From assembly GCF_000516985.1 (NCBI RefSeq), contig NW_006917092.1, positions 4,841,924 to 4,905,923 of the forward strand: a stretch of DNA of 64,000 nt, in the 5' to 3' direction. Shown here piece by piece: positions 1-10,956 of the stretch (the first letter of the stretch is position 1; the number at the start of each line of letters is the position of its first letter). The notes beneath the pieces are model-generated. The model made no database searches. It was not told the origin of the DNA and saw only the letters and a program-made list of their open reading frames with translations. Both the position numbers and the translations under genes were made by a program. The stretch is from Pestalotiopsis fici W106-1 (lineage: Eukaryota > Ascomycota > Sordariomycetes > Amphisphaeriales > Sporocadaceae).

Positions 1-1290
1 GCTCTTCGGGATCCAACCCAACGAAGCGCATGGACAACTTTGAAGGCACTGCTTGAAGTCAGGGCTGGATTGGACAAGGTCTTGAAGATGTGGCTTGAAA
101 GTCTCAAGAGCGCTGATCCCGGAGAAACGCACAATATTCTCGGCTACGCTCTCAAGGTCGATATTCCAGGCAGTACCTCACACAAACAGTTACTGGAGAA
201 AATTGGCGATGCCAAGATACCGCCATCCTTTACGCCTGCAGCCGTGCAGTTTCAGACAATCGGAAATAGACAGCAAGCCGGCTCAACGGCCAATTCCGAT
301 GACGACTATAATGCTTTCCTCTTCACCGAGATGTGTTACACACAAAGCCCCGAGGAGGTTGCAAAAGGTATCGTCGGGCCTCCCCAGTTCCCGCAAAACG
401 ATTTGCAGTGGAGCGGAAATTGGTTCTATGATTCCATCGGAGGTTCCATGGCCATGTCGAGCGAAATCTTCATGAACGAAATTGTCGGTAGGCTGACCAG
501 ACCCCTATATGAGAAGGCCACGGCCTTTGCAGAGCCGCTGGCAAAGGGGCAGACGTGGGATGCCGATGCACGAGTGAGAGACATGAAGCCCAGAAGGAAC
601 TTCCTCCCAGCCTGGAACCATGCAGATGAATGGGTCAAGACCAAGGACAATCAGTGGAAATTTGAGTCGACCCTGCAAGCCAATCACAATAACCTGACGT
701 GGTGGGAAACCGGCAAGGCAACTCTGTACAATATCCAGGTTAACGTGGATTCGCGCATGTCGACATGGCTGGTGGCTATCCCAGGTACCGGAGATTTCGA
801 AATCCGGTAGCGAATCATGACCGTCACGAAATGGGTGAACCATGCGAATACATATGTATTCGATGCCACTTCGACCTTCCACTGGAAGTACAAAGTGAGC
901 CTTTCGGCGGTCACTTCAGACGCACAGCTAACTGCGCTGGCCCATTACGTAAAAGGAGAACAAGACCTCACGTCAACAATCACGAGTGGAGGCAAGGTAA
1001 TTCACGGTGTTGGCAGTGACGATACTCCGGACGAGAAAAAGAAATGGGACGGATACCAAGATCTGCTCAAGAACACTATTGTCGACAAGATGACAGACAC
1101 CAGCACCTTCGAGAAGACACTTCAAGATGGCCTGAACGGACAGAAGAGATTCGTCTCCCCTTCTGGAGGAACTTTCGATATGAAAGACCCGATTTTCACA
1201 GTGGCTGGCGACTTGATGCTTGGGCTGACATATAGGGAGGGCCAGTCAAAGTCACAAAAGTCTGGCAACCAACAAGTACAAACCAGCTGA
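1..1290 (+). pseudogene. 3' part of an unrecognised gene interrupted by an in-frame TAG
   Basis: Frame 1 is open from the first base of the window, so the 5' end lies outside. It runs to a TAG at 808-810 and then stays open in the same frame to a stop at 1288-1290. The two halves read as one protein of about 428 codons: alternating hydrophobic/polar residues and many Thr, Ser and Trp on both sides suggest a beta-rich fold, and the part after the stop has coding-like composition. I do not recognise the family. No sensible intron removes the TAG: the only nearby GT..AG pair would be 26 nt and shifts into another frame. The gene is therefore a nonsense allele, a read-through gene or a sequencing error. 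The PG gene lies convergent downstream. I am fairly sure it is or was a gene, not of its function. Confidence 0.6.
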
Positions 1291-1733
1291 TATGACTCAC
1301 TCTGGTAACTTTGACACTTTTTGACAAAGTCGTGCTTTCTTTTTCATGTCACTATCTCTTTATCATAAAATTCGCAGAATAATATACCCACTTTGGATTC
1401 GTTCTTGTCGCTGCACATACCCAAATGAGGGTAGAAGTTTAATCGTGGCACTCAAGCATTTCGTCTTTCTGAGCGTGCGATGGACAATTCTAGGTGTCAT
1501 GAGTCGCTGTGTTCCTGGTTGTATGTGAAAGAAAATGTCCAAGATGGTTATTCCACTCTGTAGGTGACAAACACTACCATGTACTCATCCCAAGTACCAA
1601 TGGCCCATCGGAGCAATGAGATTTTATAGAGAAACGCGCCCATATATACAATTTGTGCAAAAGGCACTTTTTAATTCATATGTACATCTAAGAAGAATAT
1701 CATGTATACAAGTAATTATACAAGCCATGTTGC
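1291..1733. other. intergenic, convergent 3' ends
   Basis: This lies between the 3' ends of the broken first gene and the polygalacturonase gene. It is A/T-rich near 1620-1730, as expected for 3' UTRs. I see no gene in it. Confidence 0.6.
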
Positions 1734-2926
1734 TTAGCTGGGGCAGCCAGTGCTGGGGTAGTTGCAGCTCTGGTTGCCACCAGTGATGAGGACGTTCTCA
1801 TAGGTGAAGTTACTGCACGATCCATCACCACAGAGAATGTAGTAGTTGTAGGCGTCGTCATCGGCAACGGTACCCGTAACGTCGATAAAGGTAATGTTGG
1901 AGATGATGACACCATTGGTGGGCTCGCCCGTCGGGCCGCCGTTGAGGTAGTCCTGCTGCACATCCAGACCGTAGTCGGTGATGTTGCTCATGGTGATGTT
2001 CTTGTAGGTAATGTTGGTGACCAGACCCGTGGTGTTGGAGTTGGTCTTGATGCGGGCGCCGTTGCTCGAGTTGACGAGCACGCTGTTGCTGAAAATGACA
2101 CCGTCGACGGTGTTGTCCGACTTGCCGCCAATGGAGCCAATGGAAAGACCGTGGCCACCGTCGCAGTACACATTGTCGACAACGACATTGGTACCGCTGG
2201 TCACGGCAACGCAGTCGTCCTGGTTGACGACGTTGGTGTTCTTGATGGTGATGCTGTCACTGCTGGAAACACCAAATCCATCACTGTTGTGGGCAGCGGC
2301 TTCACCATCGGACAGATCGTTGGGTTCGAAGCCGGCGCTGTTATCCATGTTCAGGCCGTCAATGGTCACATTGCTGCTGTTGGAGGTGATCTGGATTCCG
2401 TGGACCGGCCAGTTCTTGATGTTCAGGCCCTTGACGACGGTATCAGAGACGCCCGCCAGCTTGATGAACCAGTTTGGCTTTGAACCACCACCGTTGGAGC
2501 CCTGTCCATCCCAGTAGGCGGCGCCATTGCCCTCAAGCACGTGACCCTCGGCTCCCTGAATGGTCAAGCCAGAGCCTCCAATCTGGATGGGGAGGAAGTC
2601 ATGGTCGGGAGTGTCTCCGAATGACTATTTTTCCGTGTTAGTGAGGAGGCGTCTCACGAGATTCAATTCACTATGCAGGGACTACCAGGATGACATACAG
2701 TAGTGCCGGCAAAAGTAACGGTAGACCCGTTCTTTAGATCAGTGAGATCGATTGACGAGTTGGCCGGGGCGTAGAGATCCTGGAGGACAATGTTTGTGCA
2801 ATTGGCGACGGCAGAGGCTAGCGCAGTATAGTTGGTAACAGTGCAAGCGGCCGGAGCTGGTGTTGTGCTATTTCCGCAGGCCGAAACGGCAATCGGCAAG
2901 GCCGAGGCAACAGTGGAGGATCTCAT
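1734..2926 (-). CDS. endopolygalacturonase, glycoside hydrolase family 28
   Basis: Two exons, 2926-2699 and 2624-1734, joined across a 74-nt intron (donor GTATGT, branch CTAAC, acceptor TAG) give 372 residues, the usual length for fungal secreted pectinases. The enzyme hydrolyses alpha-1,4 bonds of polygalacturonic acid outside the cell. All GH28 catalytic motifs are present: NSD (Asp191), QDD (Asp212/213), GHG (His234) and RIK (Arg267/Lys269). The N-terminus has a short hydrophobic signal-like segment (residues 5-16), and many NxS/T sequons suit a secreted glycoprotein. Paired cysteines occur near both ends (for example the CSNF and CNYPSTGC region at the C-terminus). The splice restores the family-typical GTT-SFGDTPDHDF junction. 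No sign of damage. Endo rather than exo action is inferred from family resemblance. Confidence 0.95.
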
Positions 2927-5004
2927 GATTGGAGGCTGACGAGTTATAGATTAATTAACGAATGACTGCGATTAAATGGTGTTATACAGTTGCGAGACGC
3001 GGCTCCGTGTAGTTGGCACTCAGAATCCGACGTATTGATGAACGGCTGCTACTCCGGGTCGAGTCAACAAGCAGATGCCAATCCCACGAACTTTATAACA
3101 AAAAAGCGCCAAGAATATCTCTGGATCGCCTGCACGCCAAGAGGCCGTATCGACGCAACTCGTCCCTGATGAGATTATTCGTGGTCCTGCATTATCATTT
3201 GGTTTTGGGGCTCTTCTCTAATCCTCGAGGATCTCTTACTGAGAACCCATCCATGTTGGAGCTATCATTCGTAGCCGGCCATTGCAGTCTTTGTCCCTGG
3301 CCAGCAGTTAATTTATTTGACGCGGCGTCTGTGGACCCTGGATGCCCCTGGGCATCCTGAATCGGACAATTCCGGTTGGTGGCCTTTTCTTCCACGAATT
3401 ATTACGCGAGCAGGATGCACAGTTTACAGAATCCACGTGGATATGATGGAGCCGACTAGAGTCGAATGCGTCCTAGTCGTGAATATACCCTGAGGTCGCT
3501 TGCATACACAAGTGCTCACTGCCAGGCCCCCTGCAGAAGAATTTTGACACTCGTCACCAAAACGGGTGGTTTTCGATACCACAAGACAAAGGTGAACCGA
3601 CCGAAAAATTGAGCTGTAACAAGGGGAATTAATCTCCAAGAGCAGGGAAATATTACATTTCTTGAATTGTATTTTTTACAATTCTTTTGGTAGATATTTG
3701 GCCGTCTGAAGTTGGGATACTACTGTGTAGTGGGCGCGAGTATCAAAATTCTTATGCGGGCCTCCTGCTGCTCACTCCTCTCGGGTTGCCCACTGTCAGC
3801 TGGGCCGTCGCAGTCGCGGCTCCTGGTCTCACGCCCGTCGAGCCGTATGCAGAGATGGCCATGCAGGTCCGATGCGTTCTAAAAGTTTTGTTTCCGAAGC
3901 ACAAAAGCGAAATGATCAGCCCCGATCAGCTCTGTTGGTGATTCGCTCGCTCATTCAGGAGGTTTTCGTAGACACTATCGAACTGATGCATCGATGCATA
4001 CGTACTGCAATATTGGTTGGTTGGTCACATCAGCTGTTCACTGACCGAGTGCATTCTCGCTGTTTGAGCGGTGGAAAATAAAAACCACTTGCAAACTATT
4101 GATATAGAAGTATCTGTCGTATAAACTACAGCCATGATCTGAGATGGGAAATCGATTTCGTCATCGATGGATGATTACATTTTGTTCGCAGTGCCCTTTA
4201 AAATAAACGAAATAATCGCAAAGGTCTAGCACAACACTGGCCACGCGCTCAGCACAGGCCCAAAGGCTAAACTAAGGTTGAACGGTCGGTTCGATTACCG
4301 CGACATGAGATGATCGCCAACGCCTACGTACAAAGCAATAAATAGGCCATGATATAACAGAGGTTGCGAGCCACGTATTCTTCACACAAATGTATAAAGA
4401 TCCAAGCTTTCTTGGGTTTCTTGGACCGGGAAGTCGGTTGCTTCGGAAGTTTGCTTGGCAGGCTTGTTTGGACGAGGTTACATTGACTTGGTTCCTGCGG
4501 CCTGCCAAGATGCTTAGCAGTGTTACAATGGATATTGCTTTTGAGTGTGCCCGCGCTAGAACGTGGCATGACCATCAGGAACAAATAGTTTTGCGCTTTT
4601 GACGCATTACGACCAACGTGTTTACAGATACTTAGAAGTGATATGACGGACAGCAGAAATTCAGTGATGTACAGCAAGCGCAAATCATATGCATTGAATA
4701 AAACGGAGCCATCGAACAAGAAGCGAGATGTTCAGCGGTCAGAGGCTGACGTCCTTCAATGCAGCGCAATTACGCGCCCCCCTCGCCTATATTGTCCACC
4801 ATAATGATCTCCACATCCCAGGGTACATGGGCAAATCTTCTAGAAAGAAAACAATTCGCGAATCAATATTGTTGGCTATCACGGAAAACTCTCCTTTTTG
4901 TGTTTTCCATCTCTTACTCTGACAGAACATTATCGCCGTCTTCCAGCCTGCTTTATCGCCGCAAAGCTCGGGCAGTAAGTCCATTTCCGTCATGGACCAA
5001 GGCA
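2927..5004. other. gene-poor stretch, upstream of PG
   Basis: About 2 kb with only short, low-complexity or non-conserved ORFs on both strands (for example 131 codons at 4324-4719 on the minus strand). No splice-linked coding pattern, RNA gene or repeat is visible. The first few hundred bases should hold the PG promoter. Confidence 0.45.
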
Positions 5005-5619
5005 TCATGAATCAGACAAATCATCCAGCAGATTAGAATTCCGAATCGCAGCCTTCAGCTTTCTCCCAACGCTTCCGCTTATCAGCGGACTTCGCTGCGG
5101 CGGCGCGGAATGCTGCTGACTGTCGATCCGTTGCCGATGAGGAAGCCCTTGCTGCCGCTGTGCCTTGTTCGCATCTCTCATCTGTCGCATGAACATGTTG
5201 AACATGGCATTTCGTGACTCTTCGTCATGTTTTAGTTGTTGTGCCATTTCCGTGCGCTCCTCCACCCACATTTGCTTGTATGTCGACTGGTGCATGTTGA
5301 GCTCTGAGAGCTGGTACCACAGACTGTTGAGCGTGTGCAGCAGCAGCACGCTTGTAATGATGATGCAGACCAATATGGTCCAAAAAAGGTAGCGCGACGT
5401 GTTCTCGCGAATGCTCGAGAGCTATAATCATGACGACACTTGGTGTTAGCTCCTCTTGCAAACTTGTTAGAGTACGAAAGAGGAAGAGTCAGTTGTTCTT
5501 ACGTTGAGATGCACCTCGTTTGCCCACGAGGTCGCAGCGCGTATCACTTCACTCGCTTCATTGACGTGCTCATTGGTCACATCTGCCTTTGACGGCCATA
5601 TATAGTTGAGCGCACTCAT
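5005..5619 (-). CDS. small single-pass membrane protein, uncharacterised
   Basis: Exons 5619-5503 and 5421-5005 are joined over an 81-nt intron (donor GTAAGA, branch GCTAAC, acceptor TAG) to give about 177 residues. The join places a strong transmembrane segment (YLFWTILVCIIITSVLLLH, about residues 50-68) after a soluble N-terminus, and is followed by a charged Gln/Met/Arg-rich helical region of about 70 residues that could form a coiled coil. I chose the ATG at 5617-5619. The frame stays open further upstream to about 5751, and an ATG-plus-GTAAGC donor near 5870-5890 could supply another 5' exon, so the true N-terminus is uncertain. I do not recognise the family. The next gene upstream on the same strand has a similar exon/TM plan. 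Confidence 0.6.
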
Positions 5620-6153
5620 CGTCGCAATACAAGCTAGCTCAGGCACTTTGCGTGCTGAAGGTTTATGGTTGTATGGTATGATCTTCGGGAGGATAAAGTG
5701 TGCCACAGAATGATGTGCCCATGTGTCAATGGCTAAACACCCCTTGACCACACTTGGAGATATCTTGATTGGTCAAGATAGGCTGGTCCTGGTATGGTCA
5801 CTTGCGACTGTTGAGGCACTGGTATGCGGCACTAAGATGAGACAAAGCGGTTGTGGCTCAAAGCTTACCGTTTGCGGAATCATTGTCAAAGGAACATGTA
5901 GATAGATGACTTGACGTTGCTAGACCCTACCTTGGTAGATATTGCTACGGCGGTCCGTCACTTGAGCTGGACACATGCAAAACAAACAACTGATAATTTC
6001 CATATAGCACAAATTCTCGTATTAACAGGCCAAGGCTGTCTAGACGTGCTGTCTAGCCGTACAAGTACACATGTCGAAATCTGTTTCCCTTCACTTTGTT
6101 TGAAGCATTGAAGGCCTACATGTTTGAACAGTGATGATTATCTTGTCAACTGC
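5620..6153. other. spacer between two small membrane-protein genes
   Basis: This may contain additional 5' exons of the downstream gene (candidate donor GTAAGC near 5868) and its promoter. Nothing else is supported. Confidence 0.4.
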
Positions 6154-6523
6154 CTAAACTATAGAATCCAATCTTATCCGCGGACCTCTGAGCTGCTGAA
6201 TCAATCCTACATCTTTCTCCTCGTACTTTGCAAAGCACCCGTCTTCCTTGTTGCAGCTATTAACGCAAGGCAAATCCCGCGCTTCTTCCACCATTTCCGT
6301 AGCCAGGAATCCAACCGCCAAGGTAATGATGATGAGGAAGAACACGAGAATGTCATCGCTGGCGAGGAACTTTGCACACTAGCAGTATACGATCAGTTAG
6401 TCATCAAGTTACCTCAACTCGAGCTTTAGAAACCGGCTGCAACGGTGAGCTTACCTTTGTACAGACATCATTGAATTGGTTAGGAATCGCCGTGACGGCA
6501 GCTCCTGAGATTGGGGTATCCAT
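6154..6523 (-). CDS. 97-residue single-pass membrane protein, uncharacterised
   Basis: Exon 1 is 6523-6455 (23 codons from an ATG) and exon 2 is 6378-6154. The 76-nt intron has donor GTAAGC, branch CTAAC and acceptor TAG. The product has a short soluble N-terminus, a hydrophobic segment (DILVFFLIIITLAVGFLA, about residues 31-48) and a charged cytosol- or lumen-like tail with three Cys (two in CVNSC). The good splice signals and the phase-0 join that directly feeds the TM segment are the evidence for a real gene. No family recognised. It lies about 0.5 kb upstream of another small TM gene on the same strand; a functional link is only inferred from proximity and similar architecture. Confidence 0.55.
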
Positions 6524-7085
6524 CTTCCAGATGCTTCACACACCACTTTCGTAATGACCCAGTATGGCGGTATAGAGAAGGAATCTGTTGAAAAGCCACC
6601 TTGGCCATGTGCGGTAGCAGGCCCCATGCCTGTTTTACAGTGTCTCGGGAACAAAGGATGAGGTCGAGATTAAAGCTGTAGAAGACAGTGTCTCACTTGA
6701 GATGGCCATCTTCTGTTTTCGGAACATCCTGCTATCTCCATTGACTATGAACGCCCTGCGCATAATGGTTTGGAATTGATGTTCGGACAACATACAACCG
6801 GGTATGACCTCACATGGCATTATATAAACAAATTCCGACATGGTGAGACAGATTCCACGATGCTATCTTGTGAACACGATGGGAAGATTCTACCAACCAT
6901 TTTCAAAATCTGCATATTTAGACAGCCATGTATATCTAACATAAACCGAATCATGATTTATTTATGCCAAGAGGATGATGCCGACCTCTGAACGTTTGGC
7001 TTCCATCCATTTCAAACTCAAGACGCCAATACCGATAGATGATTAATAGATAGAAGAAATCAATGCTTACATGTAATCGAATACA
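6524..7085. other. intergenic
   Basis: Promoter side of the 97-residue gene and 3' side of the coiled-coil membrane gene. A/T-rich around 6890-7060. No gene seen. Confidence 0.5.
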
Positions 7086-7871
7086 TTACCCAAAAACCTC
7101 CAGTCCCTTCCAATCACCCTTTGACCAAATCTTTTCCTCCCGTCTTCTCTTCTCCTCCATGCCCGCACCACTCCTCCTACTACTCGGTGCCACCTCCGTG
7201 ACCATGGTCCGCCTCTCCCAATCGTCATCGTACTCATCGTCTCCTCTGACCGTATAAACAGACTCGGCATACCGAGACCTCGTGTCCCCTCGATGCCTCG
7301 CACCCGCCTCGTCATCTACCGTATCATAGCCGTGATCTCGGTACACACTCTCCGCCACGGTACCACCCGCGACCGTAGGCGCCGTACCGACAATCATTTC
7401 AACATCGGCACTATCCCTCCCTCTCAGCCGAGCACTCCTCTCGCTTCTATCAGCAACCGACGATCCCGCCGCCATCGCCGCCGTGGCCGTCGTCGTGGCC
7501 GCCATCTTGCCCACAATCGCCTCCCTCACGGCGCGCGATACCTCGACCACTGCATCCTCGACCTTGTCGACCCCTTCGCCGAGGCGCTCGACCCGCTCCT
7601 CATTCACCTGGAGGGCCTGGACCACAAACTCGCCGTCGCGGCCGAGCTGGCCCACCCGGAGGCTGAGCAGGCGCACCTCTTCGCGGTGGCGTCGCCCCTG
7701 TGCCACCACGTAGACTAGCAGCGCAATGACGGTGGCAAAGAGCACAAAGGGCGGGTGGGTTAGGACGTAGCTTAGAGGGTGGGTGGATAGGTAGGCGAGG
7801 GAGAGAACCGACGGCGCCTGCTCGTAGTTGTGGTTCGGTATTTGATTCGACGACGAGGCGCCTGTTCCCAT
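7086..7871 (-). CDS. membrane-anchored coiled-coil protein, uncharacterised
   Basis: Single exon, 261 residues, starting at the ATG at 7869-7871. The N-terminus MGTGASSS fits an N-myristoylation consensus (Gly2, Ser6). A transmembrane segment follows (about residues 41-58, FVLFATVIALLVYVVAQG), then a heptad-like charged helix (about 60-125), an Ala/Thr-rich linker and an acidic Arg/Asp/Tyr-rich C-terminus. I do not recognise a family domain. The layout suggests a tethered cytoplasmic coiled-coil protein. It is on the same strand as SET9, 0.77 kb downstream of it. Codon choice is G/C-rich at third positions, as in a real gene. Confidence 0.7.
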   Translation of the reverse strand: MGTGASSSNQIPNHNYEQAPSVLSLAYLSTHPLSYVLTHPPFVLFATVIALLVYVVAQGRRHREEVRLLSLRVGQLGRDGEFVVQALQVNEERVERLGEGVDKVEDAVVEVSRAVREAIVGKMAATTTATAAMAAGSSVADRSERSARLRGRDSADVEMIVGTAPTVAGGTVAESVYRDHGYDTVDDEAGARHRGDTRSRYAESVYTVRGDDEYDDDWERRTMVTEVAPSSRRSGAGMEEKRRREEKIWSKGDWKGLEVFG

Positions 7872-8642
7872 GTTGCTACTATGATGGGAGCCTGGTGTTG
7901 ATTTTGTCGTAATTTTGTTTCCGGTGCAAAATCAGGCGGAGAGAAGACCGCGAGAATTTAAGCTCTTTCGATCAACACACGTACGTCGACCGTCACACGT
8001 TTGTCACCTTGTCAGGCCCCTGACGGCTTTTTTGACTGTTCTTGTGCCTGCACAAAATATGGTGTTTGATGTTTGCTCAAGTAGAATGGAGTTGTGTCTG
8101 TCGTGATTGCTGACCCTTGTGGTTGCTGTCACTGATCTCTTCTGGGCTATGATTATCTTTTGCCCGGGGCAACTCAAAAGCTCAGAGTCACCGCAAGCAG
8201 CCTCGGTATTGATACTTGTGAGACAGCGTTTCAGTTGGTTTGTACGGAATCAAAATTCGGGTTTTAGACGTCGCTCAAGATAGGGCGGAGAGCTGTTGGA
8301 ATGTTTCGATTCCGAAATTGGAACCACATTCCAACAATGCATGAGAATATCAACACATCCAAAGAGTACGCATTAAATATGAACATTTCTCATGTTTCTT
8401 AAGATATTCGCCTTAAGGGCTACTTGTTATGTATGCAAACGCTAAATGCGGATTATCGCCCAGCCAATGGGCAGTATGCTGAGTGGTATACAGAGATAAT
8501 GATGCAACACGAGAAGGGAAAATAACTCTCCACAAGCGCGCGTTTTTGCGCAGCCCTGACCTTGCATCTATACATATATCATCCATCTTTGTGGAACCAG
8601 GGAAGAACTGCCATCATCCAATGTGTCGTCCTATACCAAGAC
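7872..8642. other. intergenic
   Basis: Holds the promoter of the coiled-coil membrane gene and the 3' UTR of SET9. No ORF with coding character. Confidence 0.5.
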
Positions 8643-10956
8643 TCAAGACCTCATGCTGACCCTTCGTACACGCGTGCTTTTCGCAACACCCTCCGAGAGA
8701 TCGTCATCACATTCTTCGCTGCATCTGTAGTCGTCGTCACGATTCTTAGCAGCAGAAGACCGCCTTTTCTTCACGGGAGCGACCTTGGTAGGCGCTTTCT
8801 TGACGACTTCTGGCTTGGTCTCTCGAGGAAATGTTCCCAGATACTTGCGTCCCCTGACACGTGCTTCCTCCTCCGGATCCAGGAACCTGTGAATCTCACG
8901 GTGATCCAGCACACGCTCTTCCTTGTCATTTTTACCGTCTTTTTGGGTTTTCGGCCACTTGTAACCATATAACTTGGAGTGTCGCTCGCATCGAGGGCAG
9001 TAGGCGCGGGTAAAGTATGCTTCATGCTGGACAAAGGCATCGTTGCAAACTCGGCACCAATTCCAAGCAGAGTCGGCCACAGGGAGCAGAAGAGGTGTCA
9101 AGGTGTAGTCGCCCGGCTTGCGAACATTCTTTGGGGTGGCCTCCTCATCATCGTCGGATAGAGAAGATTCTGCAGATGGGGCTCCAGCATCAGTGCCAGC
9201 CAAGGGCTCTAGAGATGCTGCCGCTGCCACATCATCGGCATTGTCCGTTGCGCTGTGGTTGCCGATCATCTTGCTCTTGCTTGCCTTGGGTCGACCGGGC
9301 CTTCTCTTGACGGGCAATTCACTCTGTTCTACCTCCGACTCGACATACCGTGGTGCTGGTAGTGTTGGCTCGTTTCTAAGCTTCGATGCCGGTGTTAGTG
9401 GTGGAGCTATCACCACAAGATCGAGGTCGTCGGGAGGAATAATATCGACATCTTCGTCTACGCCAGGAACAGACGCCGCGGGTATTCCAGTAGCCGGTAC
9501 GTCTTCTACACTGCGCACAGGGTTCGAGTGCTTGCGCTGACGTGCTACACGACGCACGCTAGAACCTGACTCTGATATTGCCATATCCGACTCTTCTGTC
9601 TTTACTTCGGAATAGGCCGATTTCTTGGGCGTTGGCCGAGGTGATTGCAAAGATAACTCTGGCACCTTTGTCTCTTCGTCGGGGATTGTCACTTCAGTTC
9701 CAGGCGAATCGGCGGTTTCGAATTCGAGCGTCGAGCCTATTGAGTCTGCGCCCGAGGTTTCACCTTCAGCGCTCTTGCGGGAAATGTCCTCGCGAGCTCG
9801 GACGGGTGTGTCGTCGAAATGAGCTGACTTGTGCCTTTTACCAGGAGTAGCAGGCGGCGATGATAGCATGTCGAACTCGCGCTTCTTCATTTGTCGCAAA
9901 CGGGCCTCTGGGGCAGGGGAACCGGCCATGGAGCCCTGGCTCGATTCGGTTCGCATCAACTTTGTCTTTGATCTCGATACTCGTCGCCGGACATCGGGAG
10001 TCCGAGACGGTTCTCGGGACGAGCGAGCGGCGCTATCGTCCCTTCTCCTTCGTCGCAGTCGATACCCCTCGTCGTCCTCGATGCTCCTAGTTAGCTGGCT
10101 TGCAGAGAGCGATTCACCGTCAGGCTGGGCCCAGCCATTGGCTAGGTTTTTCTCGCAAGTGTGACACAAGCACTCGCAGTTGTCCTCCCCAAAGTAGTTA
10201 TCGCCATAAGTGACAGTAATCTCGTCGCCAAGATCGATGTTCTTGGTTGCAAAAATCTCAATTGTCGATTGACTGGTAATAACAAGTCGGGCATTGGCAT
10301 CGCAATCGTGGTTGGCGAAACGAGCGGGGCCCATGAACAAGCTGGCGCATTTGCTTCTCGAGCTGACAACAATGCTGAAATCCTTTTTGCGCTTGGTCAT
10401 TTCGTCTTCCTCTTTTGGTGTAATCAAGACCTGGATACCGGACAGGTACTTGATGGATTCGCCTCTCTTGATAAAGCGCCGAGCAGTGACTGCGGCTTCG
10501 TAGGTGACAATGGTATATCGATTGGTCGTGTTCACTTCAAAGGGACAGTCCGGCAGGTAGATTTGGGCATAGCGACGCAAATGCTTTCGAAAGTCGTCCT
10601 TTTCCTTGTCTGTCTTGAGAGCATTATGGAATTTGCGCAGGCCGTCGAGTGCAAGTAGTTTCTCCGTAGCTAGATCCAAGTTGGGTTCGACAACGAGGTG
10701 ATTCTGAATAATCTTGGTGATCTCCTCTTCTCGTAGACCTCTAGAAGGGTGATAGGTTGTGCGATTTTTGGGAATAGTCGAGGAATAGAAGGTCTAGAGC
10801 ACCTGGTCAGATAATTGCGCCGCCGAGATCACTGCAACATGCCGCAGCGCATCTTACCTGATCCACCAAGCAGTCGGTGAGAATGTCGTCGTATTTCGAT
10901 ATTTGCTCCAAGGTCAATGGCTGCTTCTTCGCTTGTGCAGCGGTTGACGGAGGCAT
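8643..10956 (-). CDS. set9: histone H4 lysine-20 methyltransferase SET9 (KMT5/Suv4-20 type)
   Basis: Exons 10956-10858 and 10793-8643 joined over a 64-nt intron (donor GTAAGA, acceptor TAG) give 749 residues. The N-terminal helical region (about 1-100) and the SET domain (about 120-235) match SET9/Suv4-20: FANHDCDAN at about 192-200 is the cofactor-binding asparagine motif, ITVTYGDNYFG follows, and a short post-SET zinc cluster has Cys239, 241, 243 and 246. A long basic and acidic low-complexity middle follows. Near the C-terminus a conserved CxxC...CPRC region (WCRVCNDAF, YCPRCERHSKLYGY) is typical of the fungal SET9 family. The enzyme methylates histone H4 Lys20 in the nucleus, with roles in DNA-damage signalling and heterochromatin. 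It is divergent from the uL14m gene. Confidence 0.95.

Noticed and set aside
777..810. 26-nt GT..AG interval that would remove the TAG in the first gene
   Set aside because: Too short for a fungal intron and shifts out of the frame that is clearly coding downstream.
2011..2517. 168-codon plus-strand ORF
   Set aside because: Antisense to the polygalacturonase gene.
4271..4300. GGTTCGATT motif considered as a tRNA T-arm
   Set aside because: No matching acceptor or anticodon stem around it.
4324..4719. 131-codon minus-strand ORF
   Set aside because: Mixed composition, no splice partner or motif; likely chance.
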